A stretch of 64,000 nucleotides of DNA. Source: Dioscorea cayenensis subsp. rotundata (Eukaryota > Streptophyta > Magnoliopsida > Dioscoreales > Dioscoreaceae). Location: positions 28,716,420 to 28,780,419 of the forward strand of contig NC_052477.1 of NCBI RefSeq assembly GCF_009730915.1, given 5' to 3'. Numbering within the stretch: position 1 is the stretch's first letter; each line of letters opens with the position of its first letter. A program made the translations under genes and the position numbers. The notes beneath the pieces are model-generated. The model saw only the letters and a program-made list of their open reading frames with translations, had not been told where the DNA came from and did not search any database. Below are positions 12,693 to 23,660 of this stretch, one piece after another.

Positions 12693-15600
12693 ATGCTGCT
12701 TTCTGCGCCGGCTCTACGCTTCGCCAACTGCACACGCGCGGCGGCAGCGGCGGCGACATCGACGGCGTTGTGGCTGCTTTGCCGGAACCCTAACCCTTGC
12801 CGCCCAACAATGGAAGCCGTCTCCCCGAAATCTCTGATCGCCGGACTCTCAAACCCTAGGCCGCTCCTCTGGAATCCTCTGCTTTCGCAGAGCGCCGAAC
12901 CGAAGGGAATCTGCTCGGCTGCCGAGCAGAGTGACGTGAGCTCGGCTCTTGTCGTTGTTTCATTTTATAAGTTCGCGGATTTTCCCGGACCATGCCGTGA
13001 TGCGGATGCCCTTGAAAGATCTTTGCGAGGAACTGGTGAGAAGTGAAAACTTTGCATTTCGTTTATCTTGTTGTTCTTCTTGTCTTGTTTCTAGATTGCA
13101 TGCTTGCATTTATTGATATGCTTGAGAAATGACGATTGATTTGGCGTAGTTTGGCAACTCTATTTCAAGGATTTTGCTTTGTTTGATTGTTTATTTGTAT
13201 TTTTGTCATGTTTATGAAAGGCTGTACTTTTAAGACATTAGTGATTGCTTGTCTATCTTTTTGTTCTTTCTATCAGAATGTTTGTTTGCATATAATTGAT
13301 ATATTTTGGATGTTGAGAAATGTTGCTATAATTTTTGTATTATTTTACTAGTTTGCAACTCTTTTTCTCCATGTATATGAAAAGTCTGTACTTTTAAGAC
13401 ATCAGCGATAGCTCGTTTATCTTTTTGATCTTACTGTTAGAATACTTGTTCATTAATTGATATGTTGTTGTTTTGGATGTTGAAAACTGTTGCTCTCAAT
13501 GTTTATTTATTGACCAGATATGTATATTGATTTGCAATTATTTTATCATGTGTGCGAAACATTGTAATCCGTGAACTTCTTTGTTCTTCTTGTTCTTAGT
13601 GTTAGAATAGTTTTTTATATGAGTTGATTTTGTTGGTTTGGGTGTTGAAAATGTGCTTCTATTTAGCGTAATAAGGAAGATTGAAATTCTATTTCAAGGA
13701 TCTTGCTTTGTCGTTCTTGCTAATTTTTAGGTTGGATTTGTTTACTGATATGCAAGATTTCTATCTTTGATATCTACAAAAGGCTGTACTTGGAAGGCAT
13801 TAGTGATATATAGGTTAGATTCGACATAGAGCTAATTTGGATATTTACAACTACTAATATATGTAATATGCTTCTCACTACCTGATCCTCTTCAGCGTGT
13901 TTCAGGAGGAATCATTCTTGCACCGGAGGGGATCAATGGTAGCATTTGTGGAACTCCAGAATCAGTGGAGAAAGTTCTTGAATTTATTCAAAGTGATGAC
14001 CGTCTTAGAGGGCTTAGACTTGTGGAGTCTCCTGTCAGTCCTGAGGATGAGGCAATCCATCATGGACATACAAGCCATTCCCCTGTTGGAGCTGGGGAAG
14101 ATGCTCCATTTCGATGGGATCATGTTCGAGTCAAGTTGAAGAAAGAGGTATCATCGGCTAATGAACATTGGCTAATAAAACATGTGATAGTTCAATTCTC
14201 TTGAAGTTGCCAATTGAGTTCAATTAATTGTCTACATTTGACTTTATGTGGGTTGGCAGATAGTGACTTTTGGAGATCCAAGCATAAGGCCTACTGAAAG
14301 AGTTGGGAAATATGTCAGCCCGAATGACTGGAACACTTTGATAAGTGATCCTGATACAGTGAGTGGTTTTATGCTCCAGCATGCAATAATCACCACAAAA
14401 TTTCTGGTGTTCAATTTTACCTTTCTGTTTCTTATGCTGTGGATGTGGTGGCCATGACTTGCAAAAAGAGCAAATGCATAACAAATTACTTCATGGATAA
14501 ATTAGACCTTGATAACTTCTACCTGTAAACGTATTGTTTAGCATGTGATGAATTTGTTTGTGGTTTTTAAAATTTTTTTTTTTTTTTTATGGGTAACTTG
14601 TCTAATATTTTCTTCTTTTCTTAGAAATTTGTTGGTTCTAATGCGTGAGTAGGTGGTAATTGATGTTCGCAACACATATGAAACCCGAATAGGGAAGTTC
14701 AAAGGAGCTGTTGATCCATGCACTACTGCATTTAGGGAGTTCCCGGCGTGGGTTGATGATCAGTTTCAGCTTGCTGAATTAGAGGAGCAGATTGTTAACA
14801 AGGCTGATAGCCCAAAAGCTGGGAGCAAAGAGCAAAATAAGATTGAAGAAGCTGGGAAACTTCCACGTGGTGCAATGTATTGCACTGGTGGCATCAGATG
14901 TGAGAAGGCTTCTAGCTTTCTCCTAAGCAAAGGGTTTGAAGAGGTTTGTTTTCTGAGATAGTACAGTTGCTCTTTAGAGACCTGAATGTTATGTGTTTGT
15001 GAATATATAGTCTCCATAGGAGAGCATACATTGGACTACTCCCTATCTTATATATTTCACATCTCTGATTCCAATCTTTGAAAACCTTTGATAAAATTTT
15101 CACTTCATATTAACGGTTTGCAATAGTTGTTCCGTGTATGTGATTTTCCTTTCCTTTTATGTGAAAGTGACATAGAAAATTCTCTACATTCAGTTGATCA
15201 TATGTTTAAAATGAACATAAATTTTTTCAATTGCTCTTGTTTGAACAAAAATATTGATTGGGCTGATCATCATGCGTCTCCAGTTGATAGCTGGCATGCT
15301 AATGTGACTCTTGTACATTGTTGTAAATTTCTTACCAGGTGTACCATTTAGAAGGTGGGATTCTTAAATACCTCGAAGAAGTTCCAAAAGCCGAGAGCCT
15401 GTGGGAAGGTGAGTGCTTTGTGTTTGACAAGCGGGTTTCTGTCGAACATGGACTGACTCAAGGAAACTTTAAGCTCTGTTATGGGTGTAAACAACCGGTG
15501 AGTGACGAGGATATGGAAGCTCCAGAATGGGAATTCGGTGTTTCTTGCCCGTACTGTTTTTCCACCAAATCTGAAGAGGAGAAAGATAGGGCAAGAGCTC

Positions 15601-15719
15601 GGCAGAAGCAGTTTGAAGCATGGGGTGTCATCGGCGGACCTGATAAAGGCCGACGAAAACCTGCTGAACTTCAGAAGGGCACTGACGAAGAGGCAAGGCA
15701 GCCTAATAGTTCAATTTAG
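12693..15719 (+). CDS. STR7: Rhodanese-like / TrhO-family organellar protein (STR7 type), with a +1 frameshift in exon 1
   Basis: Bacterial TrhO (YceA) hydroxylates wobble uridine in tRNA. The plant relatives STR7 (At2g40760) and STR8 are predicted to be organellar. Exons: 12693-13035, 13896-14147, 14260-14358, 14653-14943, 15339-15719. Visible landmarks are SFYKFADFP, the TrhO block [14 protein letters not shown], the rhodanese core [10 protein letters not shown] with the loop [11 protein letters not shown] (active-site Cys), [10 protein letters not shown], and a C-terminal Cys-rich part with CYGCKQP and CPYC. The N-terminus is Ala/Arg-rich like a transit peptide; MEAVSPK at 12810 is an alternative start. 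Oddity: after FADFP the conserved continuation ([16 protein letters not shown]) is in the +1 frame. One extra G in CCCGG at 12984-12988 would explain it, and all later exons are intact. About 454 aa if the extra base is ignored. Confidence 0.9.
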
Positions 15720-16219
15720 CCATTTACTGAATCAATCAAAATTTTGTTGTTGTATTCTGTTATAAACCCTAGTTTCTTAGCATCAAATTGTTAAAATTTC
15801 TAGGTTATTTTCATTGCTTTTATATACAAACATAATTGATCTTGATTGCTTGATGAGTATTAATCAAATCAGCAGAAATGTTTTTTTCCCTTGGAGCTGC
15901 ACATCATTGTGTTCTAATGTTTTTTCTTGTTTTATCAGTGAAAATCAATTTGTTTATATTTTTTTAAATTCATTTTTACAGGGTACAAAAAGAAAAAAAT
16001 GGTTTTGAAAAATGGATGAAAATACAAGTTTGAACTTTTAGAAGGGTTTACATGTAAAGTTTGAATTATAAATATAAGCAAAACATAGGGGGTAGACTGT
16101 AAAAATTCCCCATTTTCTTTTCGCTCTCTTTCTTTTGATCTAGAAATTCCTGGAAAGAAACAAAAAAGAATTCCATCTAGGGTTTGCATCTTTGCATTGC
16201 TCGATCGAGAGAGACGATA
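15720..16219 (+). other. Spacer between the STR7-like and QCR10-like genes
   Basis: About 500 bp holding the STR7 3' UTR and the QCR10 promoter and leader. The last 100 bp before the QCR10 start is pyrimidine-rich (CGCTCTCTTTCTTTT), typical of a plant 5' leader. No coding potential is seen. Confidence 0.5.
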
Positions 16220-18310
16220 ATGGCGATCGGATCTGCAGCGGCGTCTGGGCCTTTCAAGTTCCTCCGCCCGAGGATTCGCCCCCAGTCAACGGACATCACC
16301 GCTGCGGCTACCTGGGGCGTTGCCGCGGTCACCACCGCCCTTTGGCTCGTCCAGGTTCAGTGACCATCTTCTTTCCCTGCTTTTCATCGAGATCTAGCTT
16401 TTTAGCAATTTTTTTTCTTGAATTTATGTTTGATTTTTCATGTTGTTCATGGGTTTTGTCTATGATTTGTCTTCCTGTTCTTATTCTGTGAAATTCTTCG
16501 TTCTATTACATCGGTGTTTTTGCTTTTAGATTGAACTTTTTTTTAAAAAGAAAAAAAAAACTGGTTTGTCTATCTTGTAGGATTTATCTTGCCTTAATAA
16601 CTTTGGAAAACTTGGAAGGTTGAATTCATGTGATTTGCTTGTTAATATAATTTAAAAAGGAGGCACCTTTGTCGTCAAGATTTATAGAAAGATATATTGG
16701 AGTAGAGCTGCAAGTTTATAGGAATTGTAGACTGTTTTGGTAGTGACATTGAAATTGGAACATAACTTGCACTGTTGACCACTATGTTGCTCTGAATTAA
16801 CAGGGGTTAATGATATATTGGATCAAGTTTCATGATCATAGTGATGGCTAGATTGATAGATTCCATTGTTGTGAGGCTGTGGTACAATTTATGGATCATA
16901 TTGGCAATTTATTATAACATCTTGAGATTGAGATGATTTATGAACTAATGTCGTTACCGGTTAGAATGTTGGGAAGTTAAGAAAAAAAATACTCAAATGA
17001 TAGGCATGGCTGAGATGATGAGAATGTTGAGATGGATGCCAGACATTATTGGGAAGGATCGATTAAGGAATGAATTTATTTGAAATAGGTTGAAAGTGGT
17101 TCCTATTACTGGCAAGTTAAAGAGAAAATCACTTAATTTGGTATGAACATGTCTTTAGACGACTAGCAGATGCCCCCATAAGAAAAGTGGAAACTCTTTT
17201 GGTGGAGGGTCATAGAAAAAAAAGGAGGTTGACATCAAAGGTGTTTAAAAAAAAATTTATGAAATAATATGGTCTATCTAGCTTTTTAATCGTTGATATA
17301 GCAACATAAAAGGGAAAAATCCATGTAGCTGACTTTAAATAATTGGGATTAGCAGCTAGTTCACCACTTAGAAGATTTATCATCCAATTCCCCAGTTTGA
17401 AGAGGACTGTAATCCATTAGCTGACCTTAAAAATTTTATAGTTGCCAACGCAACTAGATCCTCTTTCTCGAGATTGTTTATTTACATTGTTTAAAGACGA
17501 ATTCATGGGGTAGTAATTTTGTTGGTGTTTTTAGTATATCAAATGAGCCATGGTGCAGTAGCATGGTTTCTTAAAATTTCAGAAATGACACCTCAATTAG
17601 ATTGTTCTAGAGGTTGTGTATATGGATTAATTTATAAGATAATGACTCTGTCGGTGTTTTTTGAATATCAAAGAAAAAGCCATGGTGCAGGGGGCATTGG
17701 TAAGGTTCTAATTGATGATATTAGTCTTACAAGTTCACCAATCGGGCCTTCCTAGAACTCCTTTGCTGGGAGCATTGTACAGAGTGCTGCCTTTTTATTT
17801 GCCCGTGGAACAAAAATATCTGTTAATTGTGAAAAGTTGCTCTATGAATGATATCAATAGACTATTTTTGGTCTGATAATGAGATGGCCCTTTAAATAGA
17901 CCGTTGTAAAGGAGACACATAATCATCCTAGTTAAGTATCTTTGAAAGTAGAAAATGCCTGTCATGTTTTTCTCCAAGTAACCATAAGAAAACTTATAGT
18001 TGTCATTGGCCATGTCGCCTACGGAGGAATACTTTATTCTAGAATTTGAGTATCATTGCAGTGTCATTAACGAATGTGCTATAACATATCACCATTGGTT
18101 TAGTGTTTCTCAACATGTAAGCGAAATTCAATTTTGCTTTCAATTTAGAAACTGATAAATTTTGTGTTCATTCATTCCCCTTCCCTTTATCTGCTATACT
18201 CTATAATGGGTTTGTTTCGTTTGACACTGAAGTTTGCACGTCAAATTGTCTTGCAGCCTTTCGATTGGTTGAAGAAACAGTTTTTCGAAAAGCCAGAGCC
18301 AGAAAAGTGA
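16220..18310 (+). CDS. QCR10: Cytochrome b-c1 complex 6.7-kDa subunit (QCR10-like)
   Basis: Two exons, 16220-16354 and 18257-18310, join in phase 0 to a 62-aa protein. The N-terminal part carries KFLRPRIRPQSTDITAAATW, followed by one membrane segment (about residues 27-45, GVAAVTTALWLV) and a charged tail PFDWLKKQFFEKPEPEK. Size, single membrane span and these motifs match the small complex III subunit of plants (Arabidopsis At2g40765, potato 6.7-kDa protein), which sits in the mitochondrial inner membrane. In Arabidopsis the locus number directly follows At2g40760, the STR7 gene, and here the same two genes are adjacent and on the same strand. The 1.9-kb intron carries a decayed LINE fragment. 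Confidence 0.88.
17010..17360 (+). mobile_element. Decayed RTE-type LINE 3' fragment
   Basis: From 17018 the frame reads MRMLRWM, then GKDRLRNEFI, a stop, LKVVPI and GKLK, and further on DAPIRKVETLLVEG in another frame. This is the conserved C-terminal segment after the reverse transcriptase of plant LINEs. Near 17325-17355 CATGTAGCTGACTTTAAATA and AATTGGGATTA match the usual 3' end of plant RTE elements. Stops and frame changes show it is dead. It lies in the QCR10 intron in sense orientation. Confidence 0.7.
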
Positions 18311-19913
18311 ATCTAATTAGGCGTGGCCGGCCTAGGTAAAAATAGGAGTTCAATTTCCTGGTGAAAAAGAGTCTTTCTCATTTTGACAATAAAACATGCA
18401 TCTTTTTCCTTGTCACCGAGTTCTCTATTGGTTCTATAGAGAACCTTTACGGGGAAAGTGACTCTTTGCTTTCTTATGTTTCATGCCAAACATTGTTTTG
18501 TTACTATTCAAGCTTCATTTCCCTGCCATTTGCTTCAAAATTCCCTTCCTGTTATTTCCATATATAACAGCACTATATGTTTCAAGTTCATGTTTGTTTT
18601 TGAATAATACACATCATTCATGCATCAGAAAAAGTTATTAAACATTGTGCCACCATCTAAATTTCAGGTAAACTTCTTGCTGTAATTTCTTATAAAATGC
18701 TAACATTTGCATGGTATTGTGATCATGTGAAATGCATTCTGGTTTCCAATTCATTCAATCAAAACAATCTTTTTTTATTGTAAACTTTTATCAACTTGTT
18801 CTGCAAATGGGGACCCAATTTGGTGCCAGACACATTAGTCAGAATACAGGCAATTATTATACTGATTGATAAGGTCATGTCTAATATTGCCGGCAATATT
18901 GGTTGTATTTTTAATCTTTTGTATGAAAAAAAGGCCTTTTTTTCATAAATAACTTTGTAATGAGGTTAGTTTAATTATTAAACATAAATAGTAACAAAAA
19001 AAAATGCCAACTTTTAATTGGCAGAATAAACTAGAACTATACATGAACTAGTTTAATGGTAATTATTTGACCATAGAATATTTATAATTTGTTTTTAAAT
19101 AATTCATTTTACAAACATTTCACAAATGTTACTTTTATCCTAAATAATGACTGGAAATTCAGGGGCTAATTAGAAAAATTGGAAGTAATTTGTATGAAAA
19201 ATTAAAATTTCCGGGGGACCATTTATTTATCACTCCACGTTAATCAAATTAACACCCTCGTCTTTATAATTATTTATTTTTAATTTTATTTATTTCAAAC
19301 ATTAAATTATTTTCTTAATTAAATTATTTAAAAGAGTTTTGACTAATTTGAATAGAAAATGGCTGGTTGGTTGGTAGGTGAAGGTAACTTGCCGTGTATA
19401 ATAACTCACCAGTTAAACTATAAAGACGTCACGTAGTGGGCTCTTATTAAACCAAATTTATCACGCTTCACCTTCTTATTTTCACTTAATTTAATTAAAT
19501 AATTAATTATATCCAAATTTTTCTAAATTTTAAAAAAATAATAATAAAAAAAAAAAGAAATTTAAAAAACACACTTTCTTTCTCTCCCTCTTATCATTCT
19601 TCTCGAATCTCCATAAAATAATAAACAAATACAAAAACAAGTGTTCATCTTTCGGCCACACACACAATATAATCAACGGTAGAGATCATCCCAACCACTC
19701 ACCAAAACAAATCCCAACCCTTCATTTCCTTTTCATCTCAAACGCGTCTCACAAAAACAAACGCATATTCCAACTTAGAACACTTATATTCCTCACAAAG
19801 AAAAGCAAAAACTTTGATTCATGCAAAGGTATGTCTTTTATATGTTCTTGAACTGATTTGAACTCATCTTCATCTTAAAGTTTATTCCTTTCTTCTTCTT
19901 CTTCTTCATCATC
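18311..19913. other. AT-rich spacer before the His-rich gene
   Basis: Contains the QCR10 3' UTR and then AT-rich DNA without a credible gene. The stretch 19560-19860 is CA/CT-rich like a 5' leader. A donor-like ATGCAAAG/GTATGT at 19822 and a pyrimidine-rich tract up to 19910 allow a small 5'-UTR intron in front of the His-rich gene. That intron is an inference. Confidence 0.4.
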
Positions 19914-20135
19914 ATGGCTCACCATCATCATCATCATCATCATCACCATGGAAATCCAAGCCCATATGATGATCCATTCTTGTCCTGCTGTTGTTGTCCC
20001 TGTTACTTAGTTTCTTCAGTGTTTAGAATGTTTGGAAGGTGTGCTTTTCTGGCATGTTACCCAATCTTGCAATGTTTTGGCTTGGATGATTACAGGCACC
20101 ATCATCACAACCACCACCACACTCATTTCCATTGA
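19914..20135 (+). CDS. Small histidine- and cysteine-rich protein, function unknown
   Basis: A 73-aa single-exon reading frame begins MA followed by ten histidines (residues 3-12). It continues with a CCCCPC cluster (residues 25-30), a hydrophobic middle with three more cysteines (FLACYPILQCFG) and a second His-rich tail (RHHHHNHHHTHFH). That gives about 19 His and 8 Cys in 73 residues. Comparable short His/Cys-rich plant proteins exist without known function. The composition suggests metal binding and possible membrane association through acylated or hydrophobic Cys regions, but this is inference. The ATG follows a pyrimidine-rich leader. The stop lies about 105 bp from the stop of the convergent response-regulator gene. 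Confidence 0.75.
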   Translation: MAHHHHHHHHHHGNPSPYDDPFLSCCCCPCYLVSSVFRMFGRCAFLACYPILQCFGLDDYRHHHHNHHHTHFH

Positions 20136-20239
20136 TTTTTGTTTTTTTATGTTTTTTTTTAAATTTTCTTTCTTTTTATAGTTTCTATTTCTCAATTGTC
20201 AATCAAAAAAAGTGATCTTTATTTCTGAAGACTAAATTG

Positions 20240-22047
20240 TTATGGTACATGGTTTCTTAATCTGAGAACATCAGACTGTTGCAGAGGTTTCAGCATGAAC
20301 TCTTCAGCTCCATCTTCTAAGCACCTGATTGTTTGTGATGTTAACATAATTAGAGATGTTTTTTTTCATGTTTGTAATTTGTCTAATTTTTGTGTTTTTG
20401 TACTTACTTTTTTATTCTGGTTGGAATGTTTTCTGATGACATGATCACTACTGGGATTGTCTTCAAGTTTGGTGACTCCTGCATTTAATTTTTTCTTCAA
20501 ATTTCAATACTAATTTGGTTGAATGAATTGAATATTTCATTAATACCTTAATCTTCTTCATTAATTCATATCCTGTCATTCCTGGCATACAATAGTCTGT
20601 GATTATGAGATTGACCTTCAGATCCTGCTATGAAATTTTACAACATGAAGTAAATTACTGTTGAATTTCAGGTGAAAAGAAAAGGCAAAAGAAAACTAAG
20701 TAAAAAAAAAAAAATTAGTTCTTACATTTCCTTCCATTGTGCTTGGATTTTCATCTCCAATCAATCCTAGTTGCTCCAATGCTCTCAATCCATTTTCTGC
20801 TGTAGTTACTGCAAACATTTTTTATATCAGCAATAACTCTCATAATTATTGCAGAAATGCAGTCCTTTTTTTTGTTTTTTCTTTTTCTTCTGATTTGCAG
20901 AAATGAAGATTGGAATAGATATGAGAACATGAATGTGATCTTTGTGATGTGATATCAGAAACAATACTCCTAATTACTGCAGATGTATAGTTCTTATTCT
21001 TTTCTGTTTAGATGCAGAAATGAACATTGAAAAGTATCTGAAAGTAGGAATGAGACCTTTTTAATGTGATATTAAGAACAATACTCCTAATTACTGAAGA
21101 TATGTAGTTGTTTGTCTTTTTCTGATTAGTTTCAGAATTGAAGAGTGAAAAATATATGAGAGCATGAATGTGATCTTTATATTGTGATATCAGAAACAAT
21201 ACTTTTAGTCACTGCAGATATGTAGTCCTTTTGCTTTTTACTGATTAGTTGCAGTATAAAATGAAAATTGAAAAGTATATGAGAACATAAATGTTAGCTT
21301 TATAATGTAATATCAGAAAGAATACTTTAAATTACTGCAGATATAGAGTTCTTTATCTTTTTACTAATTAATTGCAGAAATAAAGATTGAAAAACATATG
21401 AGAACATGAATGTGCCCTTTATAATGTGATATCTAAATACAATTCTCCTAATTACTGCAGATATGTAATCCTCTTTCATAGTTGCAGAAATAAAGATTGG
21501 AAAATATATGAGAACATGAATGTAACCTTTACAATGTGATATCAGAAACAATACTGCTAATTACCGCAGATATATAGTCCTTTTTACTGATTAGTTCCAG
21601 ATTGAAGATTGATAAATATATGAGATACATAAACAATACTCCTAATTACTGCAAATATGCAGTCCTTATCTCTTTTTTTTTCTGATTAGTTGCAGAAATG
21701 AAGATTGAAAAATATATGAGCACATGAATGTGACCATTAATAATTAAATGTAATATCAGAACTTTTTCTTTTTACTGATTAGTTGAAGAAATGGAGATTG
21801 AAAATTATATGTAAACATGAATGTTTCCTTTATAATGTGGAATCAAAACAACAATCCTAATTGCTGCAGATATGCTGTTCATTTTTTTTTTCTTCTGATT
21901 GGTTGCAAAACTGTAGATTGAAAAATATATAAGAACATGATTAATGTTACCTTTATAATGTGATTTCTTGAGCATTATCTCCAAGAACTTTCTCTCAATA
22001 ACACTATCATCAACTGCCAATACATGGAGCTCATCTCTATCTCCCAT
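20240..22047 (-). CDS. Type-A two-component response regulator (cytokinin signalling)
   Basis: Five exons (21951-22047, 20726-20808, 20547-20615, 20408-20478, 20240-20324) join in phase to a 134-aa protein that is essentially one receiver domain. Key residues are visible: acidic pair D13-D14 in LHVLAVDDS, phospho-acceptor D67 in [16 protein letters not shown], conserved S97 in VVIMSSEN, and K119 in [12 protein letters not shown]. There is no DNA-binding (B-type) C-terminus, so it is an A-type regulator. In plants these are primary cytokinin-induced genes that dampen histidine-kinase phosphorelay signalling. Five exons with introns at these places is the usual type-A layout. Intron 1 (20809-21950) is filled by a tandem array derived from the exon 1 end. 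Confidence 0.93.
20822..21960. repeat. Degenerate minisatellite, ~120-bp unit, ~10 copies, in intron 1 of the response regulator
   Basis: Units can be tracked by the core AACAATACTCCTAATTACTG, with related cores near 20835, 20955, 21075, 21190, 21310, 21435, 21545, 21630 and 21845. Spacing is about 87-128 bp. Each unit also holds GCAGAAATGAAGATTGAAAA, AATATATGAGAACATGAATG and CTTTATAATGTGATATCAG. The last piece is a diverged copy of the exon 1 3' end and its donor site, so the array grew from the exon 1/intron 1 junction. Confidence 0.9.
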
Positions 22048-22195
22048 TTTTTTTCTGAACATTAAGATAAACTCTTCAATGAATTGGATTTGCAGAAAAA
22101 AGTTGGTAATATATATAATAAGAAGTCGATAAGGTCGATTTAAAGATATCTGCATGCCTGTCGAGAATCTTTGCATATCAATGTGAAAACAAGGA

Positions 22196-22320
22196 AAGAT
22201 CTCACTCTTTTCCTTTAACTTTGATTTCATTTTGATCATTGCAATCTCAAGCTGAGTAAATATTGGAACTATTTATGTGCATTTCTTGTTCTGTTTATTT
22301 GTTTAAGGTGGTCAAGATCT
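22196..22320. promoter_or_regulatory. Two AAGATCT motifs upstream of the type-A response regulator
   Basis: AAGATCT occurs at 22196-22202 and 22314-22320, about 150 and 270 bp upstream of the start codon. B-type response regulators bind a core (A/G)GAT(T/C), and AAGATCT-like sites are frequent in type-A promoters. The first could fall in the 5' leader. Presence of the motif is seen; function is inferred. Confidence 0.3.
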
Positions 22321-23334
22321 GCATGGTGGCATTATTGTAAGGATTAGGACATATTTGTGATTTTTTTTGGGCCCAGACTGATATATTTAGATCGATATAT
22401 ATATTTAATTAATTGAGTTTTTGTGATCCTTGACACATGAATTATACTCTGATTTTTTTTTTATAGTAAGAAATTTGTTAGATTTTGGTACATCTCTTTG
22501 TGTTTGTATTATATAGTTTTCTAAGAATTGTTTGTGTGTGTGTGTGTTTTTTTTTGGGAAAAAATCTTTAATTATTTATTTTTTATTTAAAATTAGAAGA
22601 AGGGAAACTTAATAAATCTTAAACATAAGATTATAACTTCATTAACTTGATATATTGGATTAATTTGTCAATATATATATAAATATATATATTAAAATAG
22701 TTAAGGAGAGGGGAGGGTGTAAATATAATTATAATATATTTCTGGAGATTATTTAAATTAATTCAATTAAGGACTAAGCTAAGGTGATTAAATTAAAAAT
22801 TGAGGTTGAATGGTCTCATATTGATTAAATGAAACATATATTAGCATATATTAGTAGGAATATGTGAACAGAAACATTATTATAAATTTAAATAATAATA
22901 ATACTAATGAAAATGTAATAAGAAAAAATATATAATGGATCCCAAGGCCATAACTCTGCAAAGTCAGTACCTCAATGATGGTAATTATTATGAGTAAAGA
23001 GATCCACCGACCCACTAGACCCATGTTCTTCTCATGCCATATTTATTTAATAATAATTTGAGGTAGACCCATTGATTTGATTGATTCCCAAACAAAGAAA
23101 AAGACTTTGCATTATTTTCAATAATATGATTTATTATTGGAGTGAATTTTCTTGATAAATAATATATTCTTTAAAATTTTGTTCATTTGAGAAGTGGATA
23201 CTTTCTTTTAAGTAGTTTTGTTTTAAGTATGATTTGCATTTATGAGTGTGCATGTCTTATTTTTCATAGAAAATTACTCTCATAAAAAATTTTAAAAAAT
23301 GGATAAACCATGTTTTTCCATTATAATATAGGCT

Positions 23335-23609
23335 AAACATCATCTGCGGACGTTCGTAGAGCGTTCGGAGATGATGTACAGTAACTTTAATAGGATTGGA
23401 CGACCGTGATTGATTTGAGCTTCATCGTCACTGAGATTGATCGGATGGCTCAGATTAAGACATCGCTAGATCCCATTTTTTTATCGTGCTTATAAATAAG
23501 TCGATAGATGTTATCGCTCATGTAGATCGATAGACAATCGTTGGATTGAAATCCAACGATCCAGTACCAACGTTCGATTCAAATCATGAATGTATGGCGG
23601 ATGCATCAT

Positions 23610-23610
<1 letters not shown>
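23335..23610. repeat. GC-richer, palindrome-bearing block, probable small transposable element
   Basis: The block stands out from its AT-rich surroundings. It begins with a foldable CATCATCTGCGGACG...CGTTCGGAGATGATG and has near its right end a perfect palindrome at 23537-23560 (ATCGTTGGATT, GA, AATCCAACGAT). The motif GGATGCATCATCT precedes the AT microsatellite. Clear terminal inverted repeats and a target duplication were not found, so the class is open. Confidence 0.35.

Positions 23611-23612
<2 letters not shown>

Positions 23613-23659
<47 letters not shown>
23613..23659. repeat. (AT)n microsatellite
   Basis: About 23 uninterrupted AT units. Confidence 0.95.

Positions 23660-23660
<1 letters not shown>

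Noticed and set aside
18361-18567. 68-codon open frame downstream of QCR10
   Set aside because: Falls in the likely 3' UTR; hydrophobic random composition and no known family.
20822-21960. CRISPR-like regular repeat array
   Set aside because: Plant nuclear DNA; units are contiguous, degenerate and ~120 bp, without unique spacers. It is a minisatellite.
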